Notes: a model not told the origin generated them from the sequence alone. A stretch of DNA of 64,000 bases from Paraphaeosphaeria minitans (GCA_015832175.1 WJXW01000014.1:868001-932000); one strand, 5' to 3'; counted from the first letter of the stretch, positions 46,553 through 57,800 are shown. Numbers and translations are program-made.

Positions 46553-47905
46553 CTATATCCGGCCCCCCGTCTTGGGCGTCGGCATGAAGTGCCGCACGCT
46601 CTCGCGGCTGTCCTCGCCGTACCCGGCCCGCTCCATCAGCTTGGTGAAGGTCGTGTGGCCCGAGTCGGCCGTCATGCGGTGCTCGCGCATGCCGGGCGCC
46701 TGGGGGGGTGCCAGGAAGCTGGGCGCGGGCATCAGCACGTCGATGGTTTCGGAGGAGGTGCTGCGGGTCGGGGGATCCAGGGGGCGGGGGGCGGGGGGCG
46801 CGGTGTGGCTGTGGTTGTGGTTGTGGTTGTGGTCGTGGTTGGGCGTGCGGCGGCGGCGGTGGGGGTGGGTTTGGGTGTGTGTTCGTGTTCGTGAGGCGCC
46901 TTCGTTGGACTCGGGGGAGGAAGAGGGGGAGGGTGAGTGGCCTGGGGTCCGGTAGGGGTCGCGTAGGGCATCGCCGGCGCGTATGGCGGGCGGAGGGGGT
47001 TGGAGGGTCGGGGTAAGGGGGAGTCCGGACCACACGCCCATGGCCAGCTTGGGCGTGCGGTCCCACATGCTCTTGAGGCGTGGGGTGAGGCCATGGCCAT
47101 GGGCGCGTCCCCCGGCTGCCTGTGTGCCGATCGGCTTCTGCACGCTGGGCGTCGAGCTGACCGAGTGCGAGCCGCGGCGGATGAAATCCGTGCGCTGGGC
47201 GTGCTGCGAGTCGTAGATGGGGTCGCTGATGGTCCGCGCGACGTGGCCAAAGTCGCCGCTGTACCGGGCGGCTTTGGCGTCGCGGCGCCGCTTGGTCAGC
47301 CAGGTGAAGGCGATGACGCCCAGGGCGCCGAGGAGGAGCCCGGGAAAGAAGCCTGCTGCGAAGGACTTGCCGTCGAAGGAGGAGGTTGGCGGGGGGAGGG
47401 CGTCTGGCGGGCAGCCGGACGTCTGGGAGGCGGACGCTGGGGTGGTGGTTGGGGAGGACGTGGGCATCGGGACGGTGGAGGAGGGTGTGTCCTGAGAAGC
47501 GATGCACATGGCGTTGCTGCATTTGTACCCTAGGGGGCAGCATGCGTCGCCGCACGTGGGGAGCTCGACATCCTTGGTGTTGGCGAAGTGGATTTGATTG
47601 TCCGGGTAAAGGGTGGCGTTGTAGTTGGAGGTATCGCAGGGCACTGTCTGGATGGTGGAGCAGTCCTTGCCCTTGGGGCAGCAGATGACGGCTTGGATGG
47701 TCGAGTTTACGGTCGTGCAGGTGGTATCTGATGCGCAGCAGAAGCTGGCTGGGAGGTCACCACCGCATTGTTGGAGGTTGAACTTGCCTCCACATACTGG
47801 TTCTGAGCGGAGGAAAAGAGAGGATGGTGTTACTGGCGGAATCATGACGGCGGCAAGCAGGAGAAGATATATGCGTGAGAGCTTGGGACCAGCCTGGCGA
47901 CTCAT
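46553..47905 (-). CDS. single-pass membrane protein with Cys-rich extracellular domain
   Basis: Type-I membrane protein of unknown function, 450 aa, single exon. Signal peptide: IYLLLLAAVMIPPVTPSS (about residues 12-29). Ectodomain about 30-175 with paired cysteines (SFCCASDTTC, VICCPKGKDC, GDACCPLGYKCSNAMC) and a Ser/Thr/Pro stalk. TM helix about 183-204 (AAGFFPGLLLGALGVIAFTW) followed by a TKRRR stop-transfer. The cytosolic tail is long, basic and disordered, with a His/Asn run (HDHNHNHNHSH, about 357-368) encoded by a GGTTGT-type hexamer repeat at 46805-46840. The layout resembles fungal wall-stress-sensor-like proteins, but there is no WSC signature. It is divergent from the mitoribosomal gene at 48580. 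Confidence 0.85.
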   Translation of the reverse strand: MSRQAGPKLSRIYLLLLAAVMIPPVTPSSLFLRSEPVCGGKFNLQQCGGDLPASFCCASDTTCTTVNSTIQAVICCPKGKDCSTIQTVPCDTSNYNATLYPDNQIHFANTKDVELPTCGDACCPLGYKCSNAMCIASQDTPSSTVPMPTSSPTTTPASASQTSGCPPDALPPPTSSFDGKSFAAGFFPGLLLGALGVIAFTWLTKRRRDAKAARYSGDFGHVARTISDPIYDSQHAQRTDFIRRGSHSVSSTPSVQKPIGTQAAGGRAHGHGLTPRLKSMWDRTPKLAMGVWSGLPLTPTLQPPPPAIRAGDALRDPYRTPGHSPSPSSSPESNEGASRTRTHTQTHPHRRRRTPNHDHNHNHNHSHTAPPAPRPLDPPTRSTSSETIDVLMPAPSFLAPPQAPGMREHRMTADSGHTTFTKLMERAGYGEDSRESVRHFMPTPKTGGRI

Positions 47906-47947
47906 TGTGAAATGCAGAAAATACGAGGATCAACAGAAGGGTGAGAC

Positions 47948-48029
47948 GAACGGAATCAATAGTAGAGAGAGACGAACGGAATCAATGGCAGAGAGAGACG
48001 AACGGAATCAATGGCAGAGAGACAGAGTC
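47948..48029. repeat. 26-bp minisatellite x3
   Basis: Three successive copies of a unit containing GAGACGAACGGAATCAATGG with a CAGAGA tail; the first copy differs (AGTAGAGA). Confidence 0.85.
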
Positions 48030-48375
48030 AGAAAGGGAGAGAGAGAGAGAGAGAAAGAGGCAAGCATCTGGATTGACTTGAAGAAGAGAAATCGCTTACT
48101 AGGAAACTAGTATCAATTATCAACAACGAAGGGAAGGGAAGTGGAGGACAGGAAGCCCGTGCAATGCAAACGAAACGAAACGAAAGTGAACAGACTTGGA
48201 TCAAAAGGGCTGCAAATAGGCACATGGGAGGCGCCGAGTGGACGTCAGGCGCTGAATTGGCTGCCGTGGCCAGCGCAGCAGTGGTAGCTGACTCCCACGA
48301 GCGTGTGGCTCTGGGTTGTCCAAGGTGAAACGGGCGGCCGGGCGAAGCGCTTCGTGTTGGTTGGCGGGCGCGTCC

Positions 48376-48501
48376 TCATTGGCCGGTCAAAGAGGCTGCT
48401 CATTGGTCATGCTGGTATGGGCTTCTCATTGGCCAGCTTTCAAGCGGCTGTTCATTGGCTAACTTTCTGGCGGCTCGTCATTGGCCAGCTTGCTAGCGGC
48501 T
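48376..48501. promoter_or_regulatory. 26-bp-periodic CCAAT-box array
   Basis: Five TCATTGG motifs (inverted CCAAT) with ATTGG at 48378, 48402, 48428, 48454 and 48480, that is spacings of 24, 26, 26 and 26 bp. The intervening sequence is related but degenerate (GCCAGCTT..AGCGGCT). Two further ATTGG occur at 48256 and 48537. It ends about 80 bp before the mitoribosomal ATG at 48580. CCAAT is the binding site of the fungal Hap/CBC complex. Confidence 0.75.
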
Positions 48502-48579
48502 TCTCGACGCCCTTGGGCGCAAAAGTCGACGAGGGCATTGGCAGCGGCAGACGGTCAATCGCACCGCCAGACACGCATT

Positions 48580-49585
48580 ATGATAATACGCTCCCTCACC
48601 AGACGGCCTGGCGCCATCCAGACCCTCGCCCAGAATGTGAGCGCCCGCGCCCGCACTGCCTGTGCATTGGCAACGGCATGCTAACGGTCTTGCCAGGCAT
48701 GCAGAGCTCCCTACGCACGACGGTTACATGGGGTGCCGTCGCTGCTGAACCACGAGGACCTGATCAAGAATGGCATCCCGGGACTGTTCAGCAATAAGCA
48801 GTTCGACATTGCCTACACGCAGTACCAGGGCCACATCGTGAACGAGCTCAACATCGCGACAGCCGGTAAACCTCGCCTCGCCTCGCGCTCCCCCATCGCT
48901 CCGAAGCACACCGCTGACACCCACCCCAGGCTCCTCGTATGAAAACAGAGACCCCAAATCTCTCATCGTCGACATCGCCCGCGACCCCCTGATGGCCTTC
49001 CCCTGGAACCTCGCCTCCATGGCCTTCAACAACCACTTCTTCTTCCGCGGCCTCAACGCCAACCCCAACATCGCGTCGGCCCCCTCCGCCGAGCTCTTGC
49101 CCCTCATCAACCGCAGCTTCACCTCCCTCGAGACGCTGCAGGAAACCATGCTCCTCACCGCAGACGCCATGTTCGGGCCCGGCTTCGTCTGGCTCGTCCA
49201 GACCCCCGACGCAAAGGACCAGCCCCTCAAGCTCCTCACCACCTACATCGCCGGCAGCCCGCTCAGCGGCGCCCACAACCGCAAGCAGCCCGCCGACATG
49301 AACACGCAGAACGCCGAGTCGTACGCCGGCAGCTTCGGCGCCGCCGCCCGCCAGAACCAGAACAGGCCCAAGAAGTCGCTCGGCGGCGTCGACGTCGTCC
49401 CGCTGCTGTGCGTCAACACGTGGGAGCACGTCTGGCTGCACGACTACGGTGTCGGCGGCAAGATGAGCTTCCTGCAGAACTGGTGGGCCAAGATCGACTG
49501 GGCGCAGGTCCAGCAGAATGCCCTGCTTGAGAAGGCCCAGGCGCAGAGCGCGGGACAGGGCTTCAGGCAGTTTTACAGCAGCTAA
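48580..49585 (+). CDS. mitochondrial small-subunit ribosomal protein mS42/mS43 type (Fe/Mn-SOD fold)
   Basis: Mitoribosome small-subunit protein related to yeast Rsm26/Mrp1, which have a superoxide-dismutase fold. Exons 48580-48636, 48697-48865 and 48930-49585, 293 aa. The N-terminus is a basic presequence (MIIRSLTRRPGAIQTLAQN then ACRAPYARRLHGVPSLL). The fold is visible in WNLASMAFNNHFFFRGL and LLCVNTWEHVWLHDYGVGGK. In active SODs the last block reads DVWEH..Y with a metal-binding Asp; here that position is Asn (NTWEH), fitting a structural ribosomal paralogue rather than an enzyme. Intron 1 has a CTAAC branch site. The upstream CCAAT array suggests Hap-complex control, known for respiratory genes. 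Confidence 0.88.
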
Positions 49586-50094
49586 GGAGGGGGACCTGCC
49601 GAGGGAGGTGTAGGACTACATGTATAAAACGGAGGGGGTTGGATGGCAAGGGAAGCATATAGATGTACACTAACTACCGCATGCATGAGAATTTGTCGTC
49701 TGGATAGCACCGCATGCAAACCGAGTCCATGGCACTACGGTCGCATTTTTTTCTTGCTTTATTATATGCCAGAAGAGGGCATCGCACGAACCAGCGCTTC
49801 TGGGCATGGCAAGGGCCGGTGTCTGCCGTCTGTGCAACATTGAACCCGTGGAACTCAGTCCCATCGTCCCATCTTCCCATCTTCCCCATCCGACTTCGCA
49901 GTCCAATTCTTTTGTCCTCGGACCCAAGCCACGCCCACACGCACGCCTTCCAAGGTATGTCCAACCCAAAAGCAACCATCCCAAACGCCATCGCATATGC
50001 ATCCTAGAGTCGAGATTTCCCCGTCCACCCATTCCCCATTCCCCATTCCGCCTCTGCCCCGATGGCCCAACGCGCCCTCCGAGCGCATCATCCA
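49586..50094. other. convergent 3' intergenic region
   Basis: About 510 bp between convergent stop codons; C-rich with CCCATTCCCCATTCCCC-type runs near 50029-50050. No gene. Confidence 0.5.
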
Positions 50095-50448
50095 TCAACC
50101 AAACCAACTGCTCTTCCGCCTAGCCTCCTTCCGCGCCGCCGTCCACTGCTCCTTGCAGTCCCGATACGCCTGGAAGAAGTCGCTGCACATTTCCCGGTCG
50201 CCGCCGTTGCGGTTGAGGCACCGGATGCTCTTGTTGGCCGCCTCCTGGCACGGGTCGAAGTACTCGCTGTAGGCTTTGCTAGACGTCGGCATGGTTAGGA
50301 TCGGGGCGGGCGGAGAGGGCAGTGTGTGGGAGTGGGGGGGAGGTGCAAGTTACTTTTCGAAGCGCGTGGCGGTGGCGCCGGTCCATTGGTTGTCGGTCGA
50401 GGGCGCGTCGCCGGGGGCAGAGGTGGTGGGAGCGTCTTTCTTCGACAT
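50095..50448 (-). CDS. COX23: cytochrome c oxidase assembly factor Cox23 (twin CX9C)
   Basis: Small mitochondrial intermembrane-space protein needed for complex IV copper handling and assembly. Exons 50448-50354 and 50278-50095 (75-nt intron GTAACT..GTCTAG, phase 2), 92 aa. The CHCH domain has both CX9C motifs: C-QEAANKSIR-C and C-SDFFQAYRD-C, followed by KEQW and a basic tail. The preceding KAYSEYFDPC fits the Cox23 K.Y.PCQE start. The N-terminal exon is Ala/Pro/Thr-rich. The in-frame ATG inside the second exon frame (50292) would lack the conserved upstream part, so the two-exon model is preferred. Confidence 0.9.
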
Positions 50449-52525
50449 TGGGAGAGGGTCGTGTGTGCGTCGGTCCTGGGGTTTGGGGTTTTGCGATGCA
50501 GACGCGCCTGGGACGCAGATGCAATGAAGATGCAGGGATATGGGAGGGAAAGACGTAGCGGGCCGAGGTGCGCCTCGTGCGCATGGCAGGTGTACGCGAG
50601 GCGAGGGCGAGTCAAGCTTGGGGTGGTCGACGGCGAGACATTGAGTTTACATAATGTAGAGTGAGACGAGACGAGACGAGACGGCACTGTGTGAGATTGG
50701 GGAGAGCGAATGCCAGTGCGCGTCTGGCTCTCCGATGCTGTTTTCAGGTTGCTATGATGCCTAGGTAGCTAAACATTGGTTCTAGGTGCCTAACTAGGTA
50801 CCGAGGTACCTACCTACGTCTAGAGTGGTTGACTACCTACGGTATGCACGGGTAGCAACGGATTTGGGCGCATACAAACCATAACGGCGCTGCATAATCT
50901 GGTAGCATGCTTTTCCAAATGCGGAATTGGCTGTGTAACTTCACGTAGGTACCGGGTGGGAGCACACCAGCCAGGCGCTGTTCGTTCTGGACGAGAGACT
51001 AGGTATTACTTACCTACGCCGACACTGCGCGGTCTCTGCCTTGATACCTAGCAACTGTAAGCTAGGTAATGCCGGCATCATTCGGACGGATGAACCGGTA
51101 TTATCTACTCCTCTTAAGCGCTTGCTTCGAACGTACAGGCTTGAAACGACGTGGCTCGATGGCGAGGGACCGAAGCTATCTGGTTGTCGGATTTTACGAT
51201 ACTCCATGTATCTATAGCCTTGATCGAAGCCGTTGGTAGTTTCCGGGGAAGCGATTGTGATGCAATAATCACTCCACGTGCTGCTTCTCCCGCTCCAACC
51301 TGTGGCGTACCATTGCGGCTCCATCACACGGGCCGAAAGTGCACGATCGTGGCTCACACGCACATTGACGTACGACCCTGCCTCGAGTTGCGAAAGGGAA
51401 CCTGGTGGTTGTGATCCGATGGCAGCCTGTGTCACGCGATGGTAAGCTTTCCGCAACATTGGTAGAAGTCTGGCCCACGTAGGGCTGAAGGTCTTTGTTG
51501 CGAGTAGCGATAAAGCGCAAGGCTACCACGGTTGTAGGGTACCATCGCTGGTTCATTGTGCACATGCACTTCCGTTCTCAGAGGAATTGTTATGTGGGGA
51601 ACAACGTAGCCTTGAAAGCTCCGCATCCCAGCGACCAGGTAAGGAAGCCAGCGGACCTTGCCTCTGCTGTTCATCCAATTGCAGTGAGAGTTGCCTTCTT
51701 ACACCCGTACCGTTGTCGTGTCTTGTTGCATGTTTGCAATTGACCTGGCTGGCAATTCGACAAGGCTTAGTAGGCGAGAGCGTCTCGATGCCTTCAAGGG
51801 CGCATGTTCACCAGCTCGTTCGACCCATCGCGGCAATGACCAGGTGAGGACACATCTCGGCTCATCATGCCGTGGCAGAGGTTCCGTGACAACGGTGTGA
51901 GACGTGACTTGACCCGCGTCGATGGTGCTCGTACACTTGGTGCCAGACCGCAGGCTCATTCAGCATTGGACTGGCGGTGGCGCGTATAAAGATGCTGAAG
52001 GATCAGCAGAGTGTAACCACGTTTTTGAGTCGTACACTGCACAACGAGATCGGCTGCCATTCTGGTGAACCGTATCAAAGTGTCGCTTGTCGACGCTCAC
52101 TCCTGCCCCTGAGCTGTACAACGTGCGCGCCGGGTATTCCACTCAGCCGGCCCGCTCATCACCGTTACATCGCGAAGTTAGTACTTTCCCCATAGTATTG
52201 CTGGCTCATCTTCGGCACGTTTCTATTCCTTCCCTGTAAGTTTGTTGATTGTTTCACTGTTTCACTGCACGATTAGCCTTTCGACCTCAGATAACCGGGC
52301 GTGTGCGTCAAAGTATGCGTCAGAACGCGAGTATTTCGCCGTAAAGGTGACTTCGGCCATCTGCACTGGCCATCGTCAGCCACTATAAACTTGACGTACC
52401 AGCTTTCCTATCCTCTGTCAATCTTTTCAGTACCACCCACTCACCCTCGACGAGCTGCACCTCTCGCTTCTAGTTCAACCTACCACACTCTTCGCCTGGT
52501 ACGAAATCAGGATCTAACAGCACCA
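50449..52525. other. gene-free intergenic region
   Basis: About 2.1 kb; I see no supportable gene on either strand. 50757-51015 is dense in CTAGGTAG/TACCTACC tracts. The stretch 51050-51950 has several overlapping frames of 70-150 codons but no domain, codon pattern or splice logic. A GACGAGACGAGACGAGACGG run lies at 50664-50684. Confidence 0.5.
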
Positions 52526-53723
52526 ATGTCAGATCAACCAGCCGACATGATGGCTACTGTAGCTATCCAGACCACCGTAGCGCCTGCAGTTGCCCGGCTG
52601 AAGGCTGTCCCCAAGTTCGACCCGGCCCGGCACTTGGCGCGAGCGTTTCCGGAGGAAAAGATGTCGATGCAGGAACTTGGCTTTGCGGAAGACATTGGCG
52701 TGTCGCCCGTCGCTGTGTCGGTTCCCTTCCAGCTGTTCACTCCGGAGGCAGTCAACATCATGCGCGACGAGATCTTCTGCGTCCCGGACAAGTACAAGTT
52801 CAGCAGCAACATCGCCAAATCGCAACTCCGAGGCTACGCGAAAGAGCAAGCAAAGCCCCTTCCACTCGGATTCAGAGCAACATTTACTAACGCGTCACAG
52901 CTGCGCACCGTTCACTTGGGATGCTTGGAACCACGCTGAGACCATTGCACTCATCTCAGAGATTGCTGAAGTCGAGCTTGTGCCTGCAATGCATTATGAG
53001 ATTGCGCACATCAATCTCTCGTCCAAGTCCAAGGAAGACGCCCAGCAAGAGTTGGAAAAGTACCAGGAACACCAGCGTCGCTACCAGGAAGACGAGGGAA
53101 TCGGTGGCTGTCGGGAGGTAGTTGAGACGCCGATTGTTGGCTGGCACACAGACAGCTACCCTTTCGTGTGCGTACTGATGATGAGCGACGTCCGTGGCAT
53201 GATCGGCGGAGAGACAGCTATACGCATGGTCAACGGAAAGGTTCTCAAGATGCGAGGTCCATCACAGGTAAGTCAATGATGTCCATTGTCAAGAGCATGG
53301 TTAACATCGTTTTAGGGCTGTGCGGTCATCATGCAAGGGCGATACATCACTCACCAGGCCATGCGCGCCCTCGGAGCACAAGAACGCATCACTTCTGTAA
53401 CGAGCTTTCGTCCCAAGTCTGCTCTCCTGAAGGACGACACCGAGCTGCGAACTGTGCGTGGAGTCTCCGACCTCAACGAGCTGTACTACGACTTCGCTGA
53501 GTACCGTCTGAAGCTCTTGGAAGAGCAGATCCAGCACGAGCGTGAGCGCGTTCAGGCTGCTCGCAAGGCGGGTGACGAGTTTGCAACCACTCGGCACAAG
53601 CAGTTCCTCGGAAATGTGTCTGCCTTCTCGCAGCAGTCATCCCACGAGCTCGTCGACCAGAGCGAGGTCCGGAAAGGATACATTGAGAAGGTTGACTTCC
53701 CGGATGCTGCCATTGACATCTGA
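52526..53723 (+). CDS. 2-oxoglutarate/Fe(II) oxygenase-like protein
   Basis: Probable non-haem iron dioxygenase of unknown substrate. Exons 52526-52845, 52901-53267 and 53316-53723, 364 aa. Intron 1 uses a GC donor (AAAGA then GCAAGC..GTCACAG) and rebuilds YAKDCAPFTWDAWNHAE; no GT donor is available. The iron motif is H189-x-D191 in GWHTDSYPFVCVLMMSD. The distal His is probably H242 (GRYITHQA) and the 2OG-binding Arg R253 or R260 (ERITSVTSFRP). There is no signal peptide. The last 90 residues are helical and charged (YDFAEYRLKLLEEQIQHERE). Similar proteins occur widely in filamentous ascomycetes as uncharacterised Fe2OG proteins, so the specific role is open. Confidence 0.82.
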
Positions 53724-54084
53724 GGGAAGGCGGCGGGCGACAACACTGGCCAGAAATAACGGAAGGTGGGTGCATAGGTTGTCGCTCGCAAGGTCTCCTT
53801 TGGGAGGTTTCTTGAGACTGTCATGGGTCTTGTACTTTGACATCTTTCGTGTTGGCGTTTCGGGTATACCTTGGGTTTGCAATGTCTTCTCGAGCACAGG
53901 GTCGAGTTCCACGAGTTCCATGGAGGCGGTACTCTGGCTGTTGGGAACAGGTCACGGGAACACTGGATGGTTCAAGGACGCGATTGTAGGAGCAATCGCA
54001 GAGGGCTGGCGTACAAAGACTGGACTTGCATCTGTGTATATAACTTGCATTCGCTGTATCCAAATGGACATCTGAGCTGGAAAG

Positions 54085-54194
54085 TGTGATGACGTCTCGA
54101 TGTGTTTGTGATGAGCAGAGTGTGATGACGTCTCGAGGTGTTTGTGATGAGCAGAGAATGTGATGGCGTCTCAATGTGTTTGTGATGAGCAGAG
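54085..54194. repeat. 36-bp minisatellite x3
   Basis: Three copies of a 36-bp unit beginning TGTGATGACGTCTCGATGTG and ending GATGAGCAGAG, with two extra bases before the third copy. The first two copies contain a full CRE-like TGACGTC; the third is mutated (TGGCGTC). Confidence 0.9.
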
Positions 54195-54255
54195 TGGTAA
54201 GAAAGCAGAGGGCTCGAATTGAAACGGGCGGGTAGGGAAGGCGCTCCCCACTGAT

Positions 54256-54387
54256 GGCAGGTGCATCGAACAACGTTGGCAGGTGCATCGAACAACGTTG
54301 GCAGGAGCATCGAACAACGTTGGCAGGAGCATCGAATAACGTTGGCAGGTGCATCGAACAACGTTGGCAGGTGCATCGAATAACATG
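54256..54387. repeat. 22-bp minisatellite x6
   Basis: Six contiguous copies of a unit starting GGCAGGTGCATCGAACAACG, with GGTG/GGAG and AACAACG/AATAACG variants. There are no spacers between copies. Confidence 0.95.
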
Positions 54388-54842
54388 ATGACTTCAGACG
54401 ACAAGGAAATGCCATTGGCAAGCATAGCGAGATAGGCGCTGCGAGGGTGACGGAAAGGGCAGTGCAGGACAGGACTGGACAGGCAGGGCAGGGCAGAGGA
54501 GTGGAGTGGAGTGGAGCAACGGACGTGACGAGGCAGCGGGCCGGCGTCTAGTGACAGCGCCGGGCTACGAGTCAAGCTCGGGTGCTAGGGCGTGCTAGGT
54601 AGGGTTTGGCGACGTCCAGTCCAACAACCTGCCGCCTGCCTGCCTGCCTGCCTGCACCTGCTCATCTTCACCAGCGCCGAGTGCGGCACGGCGAGCTCTC
54701 TCTACCTGGATGTAGAAGAAGCAGACACGCCGCCCACCCGTCAGCCCTCCCTCGATCCGTGTATGTGTCCGTGTCCGTGTCCGTGTCCGTGTCTGTTTAA
54801 ACATACCACCTTGGGTGTGCCATCCCTCCCCCGCCCGGCGTC

Positions 54843-57800
54843 ATGAACCACACACGACCGCCTTCCCCGCCGTTGGCCGCCGCTCGCCCCAAGAATTCGT
54901 CGTCGTCCATCGCGTCCCAGCATGCCACCACCAGCAGCTCGACGCTGGCAGGCCCATCCAGCTCCAAGGCCCGTGGCACTGCCCCCAGCCGCTCGCCCGC
55001 TCAGCCTGCAGACGGACGCCCAGGCCGCGCTGCCAGCAAGGACAGCCTCAAGCAGAAGATGGCGGCCAAGGTTCCAGAAGAGCCATCGCGCCCAAGCAAA
55101 GCCGATGAGGTGAGGTCTCACCAGACGAGGACAATGCAGCAAAGAATGCGTCGGCTAATCCTGCCCAGCAACTCAAGGTGCTGCGTTCAGAGTTCGACGG
55201 CCTTCGCGCACACCTCACATGCAAGATCTGCGACCGCCTGCTCTACCAGCCATACACGATAGCCTGCGGACACACATACTGTTACAGCGTGAGTGCGCCC
55301 GCTGCAGCCCCATGTGTGGGATACTGACGTGAGCAGTGTCTTTGCACGTGGTTCGTCAACAACAAGCAGCGCAAGACATGTCCCGACTGCCGGACTGTGG
55401 TGACACATGTTCCCGCTCCAGCTTATGTGGTAAGTCCCAGTACATGCAGAAGCTACGGCTTCTTCCACACCATGGCCGTGCAAATAGGCAAGCTTGTCTG
55501 ACATTCCTCAGATCCGCGACATGACCAGCCTTCTCATCGGCCGAGCTGAGTTACTTCCCTCTGGTTCGGCCGAGACGATAGAGCAACACAAGCAATGGCA
55601 GAGAGAAGAAGCCGATGCTGTTCAACTGGACAAGGAGAACACCGATCCTCGCACAGGCGGTCTGTTCAAGGGCTGTTTCAAGTCTACCCACGCACGAGGT
55701 CCTTCCCTGCAGGTCATTCGCGACCAAGAAGATGGCGTCGAACGCTGCCCCGTCTGCTCGTGGGAACTCGAGGACGGCGAATGCGTCCAGTGTGGACTGT
55801 TCTTCGACGACAACGGAGAGTTGACCTGGACCGACAGCTTCACTGGCTTCAGCGACATGGACGAACTGTCCGAGCAAGACCTGTCGGGCGAGGATGTAGA
55901 CGCCGAAATGGACATGGTAGATCCGGATTTCGATCCCTACGGAGCAGCTCCGGGCAATTGGGAAGACTACTATGGTCCAGACGAGGGCAACTTCATGATG
56001 CAACGGTTTCTCCAACACGGAATTCCACAGCATGCCCCATACTTGCGAAGGCCCATGTTGCATAGCGAGGCTGGCAGCAGGCGATCATATTCGCAAAGCA
56101 TCGTCTCTGATCTTCTGCCCGAGGAGATGGACACCGTAGAAGAAGAAGACGAAGAAGACATGGAGGAAGATTCTTCCATGAACGACTTCATAGATGACGA
56201 TGAGGATCAATCATCCGCATCCGCCGGCGCCTCGTCAACTCCCGGTCAAACGCCCCAACCATCAAACTCCCAATCCAGAATCAATGCAATCAATCGGAGA
56301 GCCCGACATGTCGTTGAAGAATCCGAGACGTCCTCCACCATTTCAAGCGTCATCGAGGAGGAGGAAGAGGAAGCCGAAGCCGAAGAAGACCAGGGCCCAA
56401 TCCGCAGAGGTCAGAGAAACCGTGCTCACACACGCGTTCTGAACCGCGCGAATGGCTCGAGAGAACCATCCGGTCCTCCGTCTTCCACATCCACGGATGT
56501 GTCCACTGATGATCTAGACGAAGATACGCAGGCATTGTTGCAATCCCAGGGATGGATGCTACAGCACCATGGGCCGGATGAGATGGGCGAGGATGAGGAT
56601 AGCGATGGGGGAAGAACGACGGTTGGGTCGTCGACTGTTGGGTGGGATGCGACCGCGATTTCCAATGATAGAGTCCGAATGGGCGGTTCTCTGACACCTA
56701 CTGCAGATCGACCTCGACCCAATAATATGATTCGCCCTCCTTCCCGTGTGGGCAACCCACTCCGGCGACAGGCCTCCGTCTTATCCACCGCGAATGCCAA
56801 TTACGAGGATGGCGAGGCCGACGATGACGACTCCGATGTAGACCAAGATGGGGATATTACAATGGCCATTAACTCCCTGCGTAACCGAAGGTCTCGAACA
56901 CAATTGCGCAATGCGGCGGCCTTTGCCAACTTCAACAACCGTTATTCGAATCGCGGCTTAGCCCAAGGCAACATGATCGATGTGGATGCAGAGGGTGATT
57001 CGGACCATTCACAGGACGGTCGCCGTCGAACGCGTCAACAGGCTTATAACCCTCGCATCAGTCGACTGTTCGCCGATCACCTTGGCGCACTTCAGGAGAT
57101 CCAAGGTGGTCTGTTGGTGGACATAGAACCTCGTTCAAATACTCCAATTGCTCGCCCGCGTACATCGAATCGAAACCGACCAAGTCCTGCCCAAGCGTAT
57201 TCCCCGTTTTTGCCTCCTGCACCAGCGCGCATGCGTACGCCACTCATGAATAATACTGCGAACCCTGCCTTCCCTCGCGCTCCGGCATCTCCACCTAGAC
57301 GGACAGCGCATACGCCGAGCCTTTCCGAAGTCCTGCATGGCGACAACGCTGCAAACGCAAGCCGTGCTGCCTCCGTCGCTTCCGCTAGCAGTTCTTCCGC
57401 GGTCCTGACGCCTGGCACTTCGACGCCTTCGTCGCAACAGTCTAACAGCACGGTATCGCAACCTCAAGCTGGACTGAGCATCGACGTGGGAGACCGTCCA
57501 CCTAGCAGAGTAAATTCTCGTCCCCCTTCAGCTGCTGGACGACGCAATTCGGCGGGTTTCTCGCCCGTGTATCCCCAGTTTCCTCATTCCAATGTCGGTC
57601 TGAACATCCAGGGTCGTATTTTCCCTCCACAGGCGGGGAACCCATGGGGTGCTTTCGTCCAACCCCGCATCCGAAATCGCAACTCGCGCCAGGTGCTCAG
57701 GGAACAATCTTCGACCGCCACTTTGAGACCCGTCAGTTCTCGGGCCAACATGCGAGAGTCTGCAGCTTCACCGCAAGCTCCAAGAACCCAAGCCTCGCGC

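Larger units (their letters stand above)
47906..48579. promoter_or_regulatory. divergent promoter region, membrane protein / mitoribosomal gene
   Basis: 674 bp between divergent starts. Holds a 26-bp minisatellite near the membrane-protein side (47948-48029) and the periodic CCAAT array near the mitoribosomal side. Confidence 0.6.
53724..54842. other. repeat-rich intergenic region
   Basis: About 1.1 kb without a supported gene. The long minus-strand frames are produced by the in-phase tandem repeats. Also contains (CCTG)n at 54634-54652 and a GTGTCC hexamer run at 54765-54793 in the leader of the RING gene. Confidence 0.6.

Noticed and set aside
46203..47555. 450-codon minus-strand frame, Arg/Pro-rich
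   Set aside because: It is a shifted-frame shadow of the membrane-protein gene (46553-47905), which has the signal peptide, Cys pattern and TM helix; the shadow is low complexity and lacks domains.
51010..51959. Cluster of overlapping minus-strand frames in the 2-kb gap
   Set aside because: I tried to join them as exons but found no domain, conserved pattern or consistent splice logic.
54256..54387. Regular short repeat array considered as CRISPR-like
   Set aside because: The 22-bp units are contiguous without unique spacers, and the genome is eukaryotic; it is a minisatellite.
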